Notes under the pieces: model-generated
Told to the model about the DNA's origin: nothing
Database searches by the model: none
Seen by the model: the letters and a program-made list of their open reading frames with translations, nothing else
DNA from: Gammaproteobacteria bacterium
GTDB taxonomy: Bacteria > Pseudomonadota > Gammaproteobacteria > GRL18
Assembly (NCBI GenBank): GCA_026994225.1
Contig: JALWRI010000113.1
Location: forward strand, 1 to 64,000
Direction of reading: 5' to 3'
Length of the DNA stretch: 64,000 nucleotides
Part shown: positions 1 through 8,858 of the stretch, piece by piece
How positions within the stretch are numbered: the stretch's first letter is position 1
Layout: each line of letters begins with the position of its first letter
Position numbers and translations under genes: made by a program

Positions 1-372
1 ATCATATCAACGGGATAGCCGGTTTTTTCTGATACCACATCCAATAAAATGGCATTGAGATCAACACTGGGTGCAGCCGGTGCAGCAGCAGTTTGGCTTG
101 TAGCCGGTGTGCTGGCCTGGGTAGGCATTTTATCCTGCATAAAGGTAACAATTTCTTCTAAGGTGTTGAGGGTTGCTAAATCAGAGGGTTCAATTTCGGG
201 TAAGCCTGGGGCTTGTTCCTGAAAAGCAGAGAGAATTTCTACCCGTTTAATCGAATCAATTCCCAAGCCGCTTTCTAAATCCATATCCATTTCAATCATA
301 TCGACGGGATAGCCGGTTTTTTCTGATACCACATCCAATAAAATGGCATTGAGATCAACACTGGGTGTAGCC
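1..372 (-). repeat. Tandem ACP-coding DNA repeat, period about 294 bp
   Basis: The first 75 or so bases of the window recur at 295-370 with only one or two substitutions, for example an A/G change at position 9 against 303. The period is 294 bp, which is 98 codons and so one ACP plus linker of pfaA. The array continues out of the window, so the number of units is unknown. Near-identity at DNA level points to recent unit duplication or gene conversion. Confidence 0.85.
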
Positions 373-3300
373 GGTGCTGTAGGCGTTGCTATAACCGTAT
401 CACTGGGTGTGGGTGATGATGCCACAGAGGTACTTGTTGGATGCGGAGCAGAGGTCGCTGTGGGGGTAATATGAGGTTCAGCTTTTGCTGCTAAAGGAGG
501 TTCTGTTACAGCAGAGGGAGGCGTGTGTACAGGGGCAGTAGTTTGTGTGCTGACGCTGCTTGCTTCTTTTTTCTGTGTTGCTACTACTGGTTCTGGTACA
601 GGAGGCGTATGGCGTACGGCGGATGATGTAGATAATGCTTCAGGCGTGTGATGGATAGGCGAGGGCTGTTGTGTGTTAGTGGTATTTCCAGATAATTGTC
701 CTAGTGCCTGACTTGCCATATTTAAAAAGGCTTGATGACTTTCTGCCATATTTTGTTGGAAAGCTTGATGCGCTTGGGCAGTGTGTGCTTGAAATTGTTG
801 GAATGCGGCAAGGCGTTCAGAAAATTGCTGTGCTGAAGCAGCAGGCGCTACATTTTGTGTTTCTGTGGTAGGGGTGTTTTCTGTCTGCTGTGGTGTTTGA
901 TGGGGGGTGTCGGCCATAGTAGTATTCTCTGTCGTTTCAATAGTACTTTCTTGGGTAATGTATACTGGTATTTCTACTTCTTTTTCGACATACACAATTT
1001 TTTCTTTTTCTTCTATCCGTACTTCGACTTCAGCTTTTCTTTCTGGGTTGGGTTGGGGTAATCCGGCTTTACCATTTTTGGGAGGATAGGGCTTACCATA
1101 ATTGCTACCTTGAATCATAAAGCTATGTTTGCCAGGTTTTTCTTTTTCTGCCAATGCAACATAATTTTTCCATAATTGAGAAAAATCCAGTTTATAGCCC
1201 ATTGCACTAAGCTGGGCAAGTGCTTTCCATAGTTGTGTAACGCCATTACGACCTTTACGATCTAAATTAATATACTTGGCAGGTTTATCACCTAAACATT
1301 GTTTTGCCAGATTAGTCAGGACATTCCCAGGGCCAACTTCAATAAATACTCGGCTACCATCTTGATACATCGCTTCTATTTGCTCAACAAAACGTACGGG
1401 TTTAGCTAGTTGTTCAGAAAGTTGTTTAGTAATACTTTTAGGATTATTAGGATAGGGTTTAGCAGTAGTATTAGAAAATACTGAAATAGTTGGCTTATGT
1501 ATTTCAACTTGTGCTAAAAATTCGCCAAAAGGGCTACTTCCTGCACTTACAATGGAAGAGTGGAAAGCGGATGCAACAGCTAAGCGTTTGGCATTAACAC
1601 CTTGTTTTTTTAAATAGGCTTCAGCTTCTTCTATAGCGTGTAAATTACCAGATAAAACCGATTGTTTAGGGCTATTATGATTTGCAATAATAACGTCCAA
1701 TTTGCCTTCTTTTATATGTTTTTCCAGGGTCTCTCGATCTAAGGATACAGCACTCATCGCTCCTTCAGTACTTTTGGCAGCTTCTTGCATACATTTTGCT
1801 CGTTGAGCAGCGATTTGCATAGCGGTTGTGGTATCATAGCTATTTGCAGCAGCAAGTGCGATCACTTCACCAAAACTATGCCCTGCGGTACTATCTGCTT
1901 CTATACCGAGTTGTTGTAAAACAGCAAGATAAGCAAGGCTGGTTACACCAATAGCAGGTTGTGCTGCTGTTATGGTAGTTAAACTTTGTAATTGTAATTT
2001 TTCGTCCGCTTTATCAAACACTGGATGTGGGAATACAATATGATGCAATGGGATGTCAGCATCTTTATCTAAGGCAGCTTGTTGATCCCATACTGCTTTT
2101 GCAGCATCAAAATGCATCACTAGCTCTGCACCCATATTGACGTACTGACTACCTTGTCCGGGGAATAAAAAACTTATTTTATCCTTACTGGCTTCACTGT
2201 TTTGAAATACAATAGCATTATCGTGCAGGTTAAATTGTGTACTACCTTTAGCTAATTCTTGAATGGCTTCTTGTAAGTAAGTTTTAGCGTGTGTTTCGTC
2301 ATCACAAACCAAACTTAAACGAAAACTGGATTTAGGATTAAAATCGGTGTGAGATAGACGGGCAATGTCATAAAGATAATAGCTATCATCCTCTAATTGT
2401 TCTAAGGTAATTTGACACAAGGTATTGAGTGCATCTCTATCATCGGCACTCAAGACAATTAATTCACTGGGTAAAGTACGATACCGAGGAGCAAGTTGTC
2501 CTGCTCCTTGATATTCTTCAAGTGCAACGTGGAAGTTACTACCACCAAAGCCAAAAGCACTGACTGAAGCACGGCGAGGATGTTTACCATTATTAATCCA
2601 GGGGCGGGCTTTTGTATTGAGGTAAAAGGGGCTGTTTTCCACATCCATTTTAGGATTAGGTTTATCCACCTTAATCGTCGGTGGTAAAATTTTATGTTGT
2701 AATGCCATTACCGCTTTAAATAAGCCAGCAGAACCTGCAGCAGCTTTAGTGTGACCAATTTGCGATTTGACAGAACCTAAGGCACACCATTGTTTATCTT
2801 TGCCGTTGTCAAAAACTTGTCGTAATCCACCAAATTCTGCCACATCGCCCGCTTTAGTACCCGTGCCATGTGCTTCAACCAGTTCTACTGTACGAGGGCT
2901 ATAACCTGCTTCTTCATAGGCACGTTGTAATGCTTTGGCTTGTCCATCCGATTGGGGAGCATACACACTGCTGCCATGCCCATCAGAGGATGCGCCAATC
3001 CCTTTGATGACGGCATAAATATGATTGCCGTCCCGTTCAGCATCTTCTAAACGGCGTAAGGCAAACATACCGATTCCTTCACCAATAATAGTGCCATCGG
3101 CCTGATCTGAAAAGGGACGACAATCTTGGGTCGCAGAAAAAGCAGGTGTTTTACTAAAGCACATATACATTAAGATTTCATTTAAAGCATCCACACCTCC
3201 GGTAATCACTACATCGGAACGCCCTAAATGTAATTCACTTAATGCCATAGATAAGCCAGATAAAGAACTTGCACAAGCTGCATCAATAACACAGTTAGTA

Positions 3301-3902
3301 CCACCTAAATCCAAGCGGTTAGCAATACGTCCGGCAACAACATTGCCTAATAAACCAGGAAAAGAACTTTCTTGCCAGGGGACAAAATTATTGGCTATAT
3401 TATCACAGGCTTGTTGTACTTCATTTTCAGGAATACCTGCATCTCGTAAGCCTTTAACCCACATTGGACGTTGTAAACGGCTGACTAAATTACCCAATAA
3501 TTCAGTACCAGAAGCGACCCCAAGAATAACACTGATTCGGTCTTTATTAATACGGTTAAACTGAGTTTGTGAGGCATCGTCTAATACTTTTTGCGCTACA
3601 ATCAAGGCTAAAAGTTGTGCGGTATCTGTTGCTTCTAAAGCATTAGGCAAGATACCCCATTTCATGGGATCAAACGGAACAGGGGATAAAAATGCGCCAG
3701 TCTTACAATAGGTTTTATCTGGGGCACTGGGATCAGGATCATAATAATCATCAATTAACCAGTGGCTTTCTGGCACTTCTCTGATTTGGTTTGCACCAGA
3801 GAGGATATTACGCCAAAAGCCACGGCTATCAGTGGCACCAGGAAATAACGCGCTAACACCAACAACGGCAATAGCTGAATGAGTATCTGTGGATTTAGGC
3901 AT
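1..3902 (-). CDS. pfaA: PfaA-type polyunsaturated fatty acid/polyketide synthase, KS-AT-ACP part (3' end outside window)
   Basis: This is the front 1300 residues of a large iterative fatty acid synthase that elongates malonyl units in the cytoplasm. Read from ATG at 3902, a ketosynthase domain covers about residues 1-450, with the nucleophile in DAACASSL near residue 210, VEAHGTGT near 343 and an active-site His in QIGHTKAAAG near 383. An acyltransferase with GHSFGE lies near residue 675. A Pro/Ser/Thr/Gln-rich linker (about 950-1170) leads into an acyl carrier protein with LGIDSIKR, whose Ser (near 1216) carries phosphopantetheine, and a second near-identical ACP begins at the window edge. 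KS-AT-tandem ACP order is the PfaA hallmark, and pfaD lies just upstream. The start has AAGG about 9 nt before it. The reductase parts (pfaB/C) would be expected beyond the window. The product could be a PUFA or another secondary lipid; the sequence does not decide. Confidence 0.9.
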   Translation of the reverse strand, partial: MPKSTDTHSAIAVVGVSALFPGATDSRGFWRNILSGANQIREVPESHWLIDDYYDPDPSAPDKTYCKTGAFLSPVPFDPMKWGILPNALEATDTAQLLALIVAQKVLDDASQTQFNRINKDRISVILGVASGTELLGNLVSRLQRPMWVKGLRDAGIPENEVQQACDNIANNFVPWQESSFPGLLGNVVAGRIANRLDLGGTNCVIDAACASSLSGLSMALSELHLGRSDVVITGGVDALNEILMYMCFSKTPAFSATQDCRPFSDQADGTIIGEGIGMFALRRLEDAERDGNHIYAVIKGIGASSDGHGSSVYAPQSDGQAKALQRAYEEAGYSPRTVELVEAHGTGTKAGDVAEFGGLRQVFDNGKDKQWCALGSVKSQIGHTKAAAGSAGLFKAVMALQHKILPPTIKVDKPNPKMDVENSPFYLNTKARPWINNGKHPRRASVSAFGFGGSNFHVALEEYQGAGQLAPRYRTLPSELIVLSADDRDALNTLCQITLEQLEDDSYYLYDIARLSHTDFNPKSSFRLSLVCDDETHAKTYLQEAIQELAKGSTQFNLHDNAIVFQNSEASKDKISFLFPGQGSQYVNMGAELVMHFDAAKAVWDQQAALDKDADIPLHHIVFPHPVFDKADEKLQLQSLTTITAAQPAIGVTSLAYLAVLQQLGIEADSTAGHSFGEVIALAAANSYDTTTAMQIAAQRAKCMQEAAKSTEGAMSAVSLDRETLEKHIKEGKLDVIIANHNSPKQSVLSGNLHAIEEAEAYLKKQGVNAKRLAVASAFHSSIVSAGSSPFGEFLAQVEIHKPTISVFSNTTAKPYPNNPKSITKQLSEQLAKPVRFVEQIEAMYQDGSRVFIEVGPGNVLTNLAKQCLGDKPAKYINLDRKGRNGVTQLWKALAQLSAMGYKLDFSQLWKNYVALAEKEKPGKHSFMIQGSNYGKPYPPKNGKAGLPQPNPERKAEVEVRIEEKEKIVYVEKEVEIPVYITQESTIETTENTTMADTPHQTPQQTENTPTTETQNVAPAASAQQFSERLAAFQQFQAHTAQAHQAFQQNMAESHQAFLNMASQALGQLSGNTTNTQQPSPIHHTPEALSTSSAVRHTPPVPEPVVATQKKEASSVSTQTTAPVHTPPSAVTEPPLAAKAEPHITPTATSAPHPTSTSVASSPTPSDTVIATPTAPATPSVDLNAILLDVVSEKTGYPVDMIEMDMDLESGLGIDSIKRVEILSAFQEQAPGLPEIEPSDLATLNTLEEIVTFMQDKMPTQASTPATSQTAAAPAAPSVDLNAILLDVVSEKTGYPVDM

Positions 3903-4258
3903 GAAAAATAACCTTTAACTTGTAATTGTTGCAATAATAATATGTTACATTTTTATATGTATTTAATCATCCACCTGCAATAGGGGGTGTGATGACTGTA
4001 GGTAATTTGTTTTTTTAGATAACAATAGATAAGTAAGTATAGACTTATTTTTATATTTTGTAGTACCTGTTTATCATCGTATGGAATATGAATATTACAC
4101 TATATTGTGCAAATATAGGCAATAAATTATAGGTATCTGCATCCAATTTATTATATATGGAAGTATAAATACTTTTATGGATAAAAAATATTAGTGTTTC
4201 CCCTAATAGATATCTATTATATATCCATTGTTATCTCTATGTATTTGTTTACCGTTAA
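3903..4258. other. Intergenic region between pfaD and pfaA
   Basis: This 356-bp stretch is AT-rich and holds no convincing gene on either strand. It separates the stop of pfaD from the start of pfaA, both on the minus strand. The only structure seen is the hairpin at 3967-3995. The length is enough for pfaA to have its own promoter, but no strong -35/-10 pair was found. Confidence 0.6.
3967..3995 (-). terminator. Imperfect hairpin between pfaD and pfaA
   Basis: TCATCCACC at 3967-3975 pairs with GGTG-T-GATGA at 3986-3995, giving a nine-base-pair stem with one bulged T and a 10-nt loop. There is no clear U tract on the minus strand. It may weaken read-through from pfaD into pfaA or simply structure the leader; the role is inferred from position only. 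Confidence 0.3.
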
Positions 4259-5881
4259 TTACCCAAATTTTTGTGGAGTAAAGTGAAACCCTGCATCAGG
4301 TACTGCAACCCCATAACTACGAAGCTGTTGTGCTCGGGTTACTACAGCAGCTCCTTCAAGCAAATTGAGTGCTATTTGGGTAACGGTACGATTTTCAGGT
4401 TTTTCTAAAAAGCTGCCCTTTGCCCAAGAATTAAATGCGCCTTGTGCAGGACCTGCCCAGATTTGATAATCAGCTCTACGAGCTGTTTCACCCTGGATAG
4501 GCCATTGACTGGCTTTACCTAAATACCACCTAAAAAGTAATGCCATCTTATATTTAGGATCCGTTTTAGCCCGATCAATTTCAGCTTGATTATGGCGTGC
4601 AAAAAAGTGGCAAGTTTGTTCCCAGATATTATCAATACTATCATGAAAATAGGCTTTTTCTAATTGCTGTTGTTGTTTGGCAGGAATTTCTTCAATACTA
4701 TTATAACGAGTATATAAATCATATAATTGTGTTGCACGGGAGGCAAATAAGGTGCCTCGTTTTAATACTTGTACTTTTACTCCAAGTTCAAACATATCCG
4801 CAGCAGGTGCCATGGTTACATCGCCAATATCACAATCTGCTAACATTTCTCGACCTTCTACTGCCAGACCTGATTCTATTGCTGCTTGATTTACTGAACC
4901 GGTTAATACGTATGCAGCACCTAATGCAAAGGCACTTGCTATTGCATCGGGTGTACCTAGACTTCCTGCCGCGCCCAAGCGAATAGGACGAGTAAATTGA
5001 TATTGTTGTACCACACTGTCACGTACATCACGGATAGCAGGGAATAAACTTGCTAGAGGACGATTATCGGTATGCCCACCAGAATCTGATTCAACGGTTA
5101 CATCTTCACTTAAAGGTAAATGTTTAGCAAGTTGTGCTTCTTGTGTAGTAAGTTGTCCTTTTTGGACTAATTCATTTAAGATAGCTTCTGGAGGAGGAGA
5201 TAAAAAGTGACGTGCTACAGTGGGGTGGGATATTTTAGCAAATAAATAATTTTCTCGTTGTATATGACCGTCAGGATGTTGCGTTAAACCTTTACAAGCA
5301 TAGCGTACGACTTGGGGCGTTAAATTCATAAAAGCAGAAGAGGAGACACGATGTACTCGATGTTTGAGAAATAAATCTACAGTTGCTTCTTCTAATCCTG
5401 CTTCATTAGGTGAATGAATTAAATTTGTTCCCCACAGGCTACACTGAGTCCCCAATGCAGCATGAATTTTAGCAATACTTTGTTCTGCTGTTTCTAATGC
5501 CATACCGGCAGTACCAAGAAAGCCCATCATTTGCATTTTACCCATAGCAATTACCATTTCTGCACTGGCAATACCACGTGCCATTTCTCCTGCAATATAG
5601 GGGAAGCGAGTATTATGCATTTCTAAAAAAGATCTATCACCTAACCATTCAGGGTAAAGTGCGGGTAAGCTGGCAAGGAGGGGATAACTATTTGGATCAG
5701 TGTTATTTCCTGTCCCTACTTGCCCTTGTTGGGCAATTCCAATAACACCAGAGGGATGTTGAATAATATGTATAGGATGGCGGATATTATGGATATACGG
5801 GGACATTTCATTACTATTAAATGCTGGAGGAAGTGTATCAGCTTGCCACCAACCTAATGTTTGGAATCCATGTGTGGACAT
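4259..5881 (-). CDS. pfaD: PfaD-family enoyl reductase (nitropropane dioxygenase-like)
   Basis: At 540 residues this matches the length of the PfaD family, the FMN-dependent TIM-barrel enoyl reductases that work with PfaA-C in de novo lipid synthesis. The opening LGWWQADTLPP, the central RLGAAGSLGTPDAIASAF segment and VLTGSVNQA near the flavin site are typical of the family. ATG at 5881 follows AAAGGA with suitable spacing. It is transcribed toward pfaA, which begins 356 bp further on, so the two probably work together. In this locus the order is D before A, with no pfaE phosphopantetheinyl transferase inside the window. The upstream region holds a palindrome that may control it. Confidence 0.9.
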   Translation of the reverse strand: MSTHGFQTLGWWQADTLPPAFNSNEMSPYIHNIRHPIHIIQHPSGVIGIAQQGQVGTGNNTDPNSYPLLASLPALYPEWLGDRSFLEMHNTRFPYIAGEMARGIASAEMVIAMGKMQMMGFLGTAGMALETAEQSIAKIHAALGTQCSLWGTNLIHSPNEAGLEEATVDLFLKHRVHRVSSSAFMNLTPQVVRYACKGLTQHPDGHIQRENYLFAKISHPTVARHFLSPPPEAILNELVQKGQLTTQEAQLAKHLPLSEDVTVESDSGGHTDNRPLASLFPAIRDVRDSVVQQYQFTRPIRLGAAGSLGTPDAIASAFALGAAYVLTGSVNQAAIESGLAVEGREMLADCDIGDVTMAPAADMFELGVKVQVLKRGTLFASRATQLYDLYTRYNSIEEIPAKQQQQLEKAYFHDSIDNIWEQTCHFFARHNQAEIDRAKTDPKYKMALLFRWYLGKASQWPIQGETARRADYQIWAGPAQGAFNSWAKGSFLEKPENRTVTQIALNLLEGAAVVTRAQQLRSYGVAVPDAGFHFTPQKFG

Positions 5882-5923
5882 GTGGGAGTATCCTTTTGCT
5901 TAGCGTTGATATTATTTGTATTA

Positions 5924-5949
5924 TTATAATCTATAAGAAGAGATTATAA
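5924..5949. promoter_or_regulatory. 9-bp inverted repeat in the divergent pfaD/glycosyltransferase promoter region
   Basis: TTATAATCT at 5924-5932 and AGATTATAA at 5941-5949 are perfect inverted repeats with an 8-nt spacer. Each arm contains a TATAAT-like -10 sequence read in one direction or the other. The site lies about 45 bp upstream of pfaD and 90 bp upstream of the glycosyltransferase. It is a reasonable operator or overlapping divergent promoter, but no regulator gene is adjacent. Confidence 0.35.
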
Positions 5950-6040
5950 CTGACCTGATACAAAAATGTCATTACCATGCAGGGAATCTTCAATATATTC
6001 TGATAATGTGGATACAATAAGAAGAGTAATATATAAATTT

Positions 6041-6997
6041 ATGAAGATAGCACTTTTAGTAATGGATGAACAACGTATTATTTTAGATAATATGTATGCA
6101 GCAATGGCAGCTGAGTTTGAGCAATGTGATGTATATCGGTTAAATTCCGAGCAACAAAGACATTTATCTAACACCCTTCAAAATATAGATGTGGATGCGT
6201 ATGATCGGATTGTAGTCATGTTACGTTTTAAAAAATTATTACGACAGGTCAATACACTAAGACAACTTAAGGCATTGATTTTTATTGATCATGATACCTG
6301 TCAAAATTATTATTCGGGTAAATATCAAGGACAATTTTCGGCGTTTTATAAAAAAATACCGTGGGCGAAAGTATTAGTTTCTGGCAATGTGAATGCGGAA
6401 AAATTACAACAAGAAGGGATTGATGCAGTGTATGCGCCAAAAGGTTATGATCAAGCATTAATTAGGGATTTGGGTTCTTTCCGTGATATAGAGTTAGCCT
6501 TTGTTGGTAGCATTAAAAATAAAATTTACAGACAAAGACAACAATATTTAGAGGCATTACAACAACATTATCCACTGAATATTATACGTACAGAATCGGG
6601 TGAACCGTATAATCAAATGCTAAACCGTATACGGTTTTTTGTCAGTGCTGATGTTGGGATGGGAGAATATATGATTAAAAATTTTGAGGCAATGGCAGCA
6701 GGTTGTATAGTATTTGCCTGGCGACAAGGGGAAGAAGATCAACGTATGGGATTTCAAGATAAAGAAAATATTATGTTGTATTCGAGTATAGAGGAATTTG
6801 GAGAGAAATTATCCTGGTTACGCAATAATCCTGAACAAGGTGAAAACATCAGAGCAAAGGGCAGACACTTTGTAGAAAATCATTATAGCTGGCAGCATTC
6901 AGGAAAAAAAGTCGCAGCATGTATCATGCAGCCATTGCGAAAGCGAGTGAAAGAAAAGTTTCTTTTTTTTACTCGCTATGGATATAAATACGATTAA
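6041..6997 (+). CDS. GT-B family glycosyltransferase, CgeB-like
   Basis: A 318-residue protein beginning MKIALLVMDEQ, the first beta strand expected of a GT-B fold. The C-terminal half contains KNFEAMAAGCIVFAW, matching the donor-sugar binding E-x7-E-like motif of family 1/CgeB glycosyltransferases, and ends with an EKLSWLRNNPE segment typical of these enzymes. An in-frame ATG at 5966 would add 25 residues that do not fit the fold, so 6041 is preferred. It has no signal peptide and probably acts in the cytoplasm. It is divergent from pfaD, which raises the possibility of a glycosylated lipid, but sugar and acceptor are unknown. Its stop overlaps the stop of the convergent cyclophilin gene by 4 nt. 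Confidence 0.7.
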   Translation: MKIALLVMDEQRIILDNMYAAMAAEFEQCDVYRLNSEQQRHLSNTLQNIDVDAYDRIVVMLRFKKLLRQVNTLRQLKALIFIDHDTCQNYYSGKYQGQFSAFYKKIPWAKVLVSGNVNAEKLQQEGIDAVYAPKGYDQALIRDLGSFRDIELAFVGSIKNKIYRQRQQYLEALQQHYPLNIIRTESGEPYNQMLNRIRFFVSADVGMGEYMIKNFEAMAAGCIVFAWRQGEEDQRMGFQDKENIMLYSSIEEFGEKLSWLRNNPEQGENIRAKGRHFVENHYSWQHSGKKVAACIMQPLRKRVKEKFLFFTRYGYKYD

Positions 6998-7875
6998 TTT
7001 AAAATAGTAATAGATTGGATAATAACTGGATTTTCAGGCCAATCAGGATAGGTCGGCACACCGTTAATAGTTAATGTGCCAGTGCTGACTTGCTCAATTA
7101 CTTTGACTACATTCATGCCTTCATAGACTGCTCCAAATACAGCATAACCATACTGGTTAGGGCTTTGATAATCTAAATTAGTATTATCTACGGCATTAAT
7201 AAAAAATTGTGAAGTTGCCGAGTGAGGCGCAGTAGTTCTTGCCATGGCAATAGTACCTGCAATATTGCTTAAACCGTTATCTGCTTCGTTGATAATGGCT
7301 TCATGGGTTTCTTTTTGTGTAAAGTTAGTATCAAATCCGCCTCCCTGGATCATAAATCCGGCAATAATACGATGGAATAAGGTATTATTATAAAAACCTT
7401 CGTTTACATAGCGAATAAAGTTGGCAACAGTAATAGGTGCTTTATCCGGGAATAAACGTAAACGTATCTCTCCAAAATTGGTACGCATAACAGCGACATC
7501 AATATTTTCTATGGCAGTAATTTGTAAGCGTACTGGATTACTCTCAGGGATAAGTGCTAAATTTAATGAAAAACGTTGTTCATTGATATTGACTACCGGT
7601 AAAAAAACTTGTGTGTCTTGTAGTGTGGGAATAAAGGTAGTTAGATCAGGCGTAGTAATTATTTCTGCATCTTGATAACTAAGTTGTAATGTTTCGCTAT
7701 CTGTTAATTTTAAATGGATACGATAATACTGCTCTGCGATACGCAGGACGGGGATAGTTAGTTGTTGCTTGTCAAATGAATAAACCGATTCGGATTCTTC
7801 TGCAAAGCTATATACAGAATATAAGAGTATAAATGAAAAAGTAAAAATAAGGGATAAGGGGTATTTATAATACAT
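6994..7875 (-). CDS. Secreted cyclophilin-type peptidyl-prolyl cis-trans isomerase
   Basis: This 293-residue protein has a signal peptide ending near SVYSFA, an N-terminal region of about 95 residues with no recognised domain, and a C-terminal cyclophilin domain. Family signatures include VAVMRTNFGEIRLRLFPDKAP, FHRIIAGFMIQGG (with the catalytic Arg), SATSQFFIN and YAVFGAVYEG. It should isomerise Xaa-Pro bonds in the periplasm and help fold exported proteins. The start at 7875 has GGAG five bases upstream; a TTG start further up would lose the signal peptide's normal position. It follows a lipoprotein gene by 21 nt and probably shares its transcript. The extra N-terminal region is unusual compared with PpiA. 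Confidence 0.88.
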   Translation of the reverse strand: MYYKYPLSLIFTFSFILLYSVYSFAEESESVYSFDKQQLTIPVLRIAEQYYRIHLKLTDSETLQLSYQDAEIITTPDLTTFIPTLQDTQVFLPVVNINEQRFSLNLALIPESNPVRLQITAIENIDVAVMRTNFGEIRLRLFPDKAPITVANFIRYVNEGFYNNTLFHRIIAGFMIQGGGFDTNFTQKETHEAIINEADNGLSNIAGTIAMARTTAPHSATSQFFINAVDNTNLDYQSPNQYGYAVFGAVYEGMNVVKVIEQVSTGTLTINGVPTYPDWPENPVIIQSITILN

Positions 7876-7896
7876 GCTTTCTCCAGAATACAAGGA

Positions 7897-8739
7897 TTAT
7901 TTAGTGGATAATTGACGTAATGCCGTTTGTGCCTGTTGGGCTTTTTTACGGATTGTTTTGAGTTGCTTTTGCGTTAATGCCAGATTTTTACGTAGTAATT
8001 TTAGTTGCTTGTTTAAGCTCTTTTCTTTTTTGATGGCTTCTTGTTTATGGTTACCTGTTGTTTGTTGGATAGTTTTTCTTACTCGTTTTACATCGGCATC
8101 AAGAAATTGTGCTTTCGTTTTTAATTTATTAAGGTATTTTTCCAAGCGTTGTACTTCTGCTGTACTCTTATTAGCGTGTAATTGTGCATCCTTTAACGTA
8201 TTACCGGTACTGTTAGATGTTGCTTTAAATGGGTTAGTGATTGGGGTTGTATGTTGGGTTTTAGTATTTTGTTTGGTTTTTAAACGTTGCGTCAAACTAG
8301 AGCTAAAATGTTGTGCTGAATTATTGGCTGTGATAGCAGAAGGGGGCGTAGCAACTTTTATGCTTTTTGTGCTAAGCGATGGGGGTAATGCTTGAGTCTG
8401 TAGTTGTTTATCCTGTGCAGATTGCGCTTTGCGGCGTAAATATTCTTGCTCACTAATGGCTTGCCCCTGCTTATCTAGGTATTGCTGAGTTTGTGTCGTT
8501 GTAGGGTTATTCGCATGAATATGGGCTGTTTCTGTTTGTGTAGCGGCTTGAATACGGGTTTGCTCAGTTTGTGCAGCAATCTTTGCCATCTCTTTTTCAT
8601 GTTCCATCTGTGCGTTTTGCATCGCTCGTTCATGGATACGTTGCTTCTCTGTTTCAGAACGTTGATCACTACAACCGACAATAGATAATAAAGTAATGCT
8701 AAAAAGCATGAAAAAGAGAAATAAGGGCTTTGTGTACAT
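7897..8739 (-). CDS. Coiled-coil lipoprotein of unknown function
   Basis: A 280-residue protein with a type II signal peptide and lipobox LSIVGC near residue 23, so it should be lipid-anchored. The mature part is low complexity: a Gln/Ala/Glu-rich helix with repeated EQTRIQAATQTE-like stretches (about 30-115), a Thr/Ser/Asn-rich middle, and a Lys-rich coiled coil (about 185-275). It resembles envelope lipoproteins that span or scaffold the periplasm, but no named family is recognised. It lies upstream of the periplasmic cyclophilin in an apparent two-gene operon and is divergent from sthA. Confidence 0.7.
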   Translation of the reverse strand: MYTKPLFLFFMLFSITLLSIVGCSDQRSETEKQRIHERAMQNAQMEHEKEMAKIAAQTEQTRIQAATQTETAHIHANNPTTTQTQQYLDKQGQAISEQEYLRRKAQSAQDKQLQTQALPPSLSTKSIKVATPPSAITANNSAQHFSSSLTQRLKTKQNTKTQHTTPITNPFKATSNSTGNTLKDAQLHANKSTAEVQRLEKYLNKLKTKAQFLDADVKRVRKTIQQTTGNHKQEAIKKEKSLNKQLKLLRKNLALTQKQLKTIRKKAQQAQTALRQLSTK

Positions 8740-8858
8740 GATGGAATAACATCCTTTTAGTAGTTACTTGTAGTAAAAAACTTGTTTTTATGGGGGTTTT
8801 TGCTATTACTTAATCAATATTTAGTATAACAATAAATAAAATAAATAAGGAAACAATT

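Noticed and set aside
4597-4986. A 129-codon plus-strand reading frame inside pfaD
   Set aside because: It is antisense to a clearly conserved enzyme and is made of low-complexity Leu/Tyr stretches.
5966-6040. Upstream start for the glycosyltransferase
   Set aside because: The added 25 residues precede the first strand of the GT-B fold and lie in the divergent promoter region; 6041 gives a better N-terminus.
8475-8681. Overlapping small frames on both strands inside the coiled-coil lipoprotein
   Set aside because: They are shadows of a Gln/Ala-rich repeat region and lack start signals or family features.
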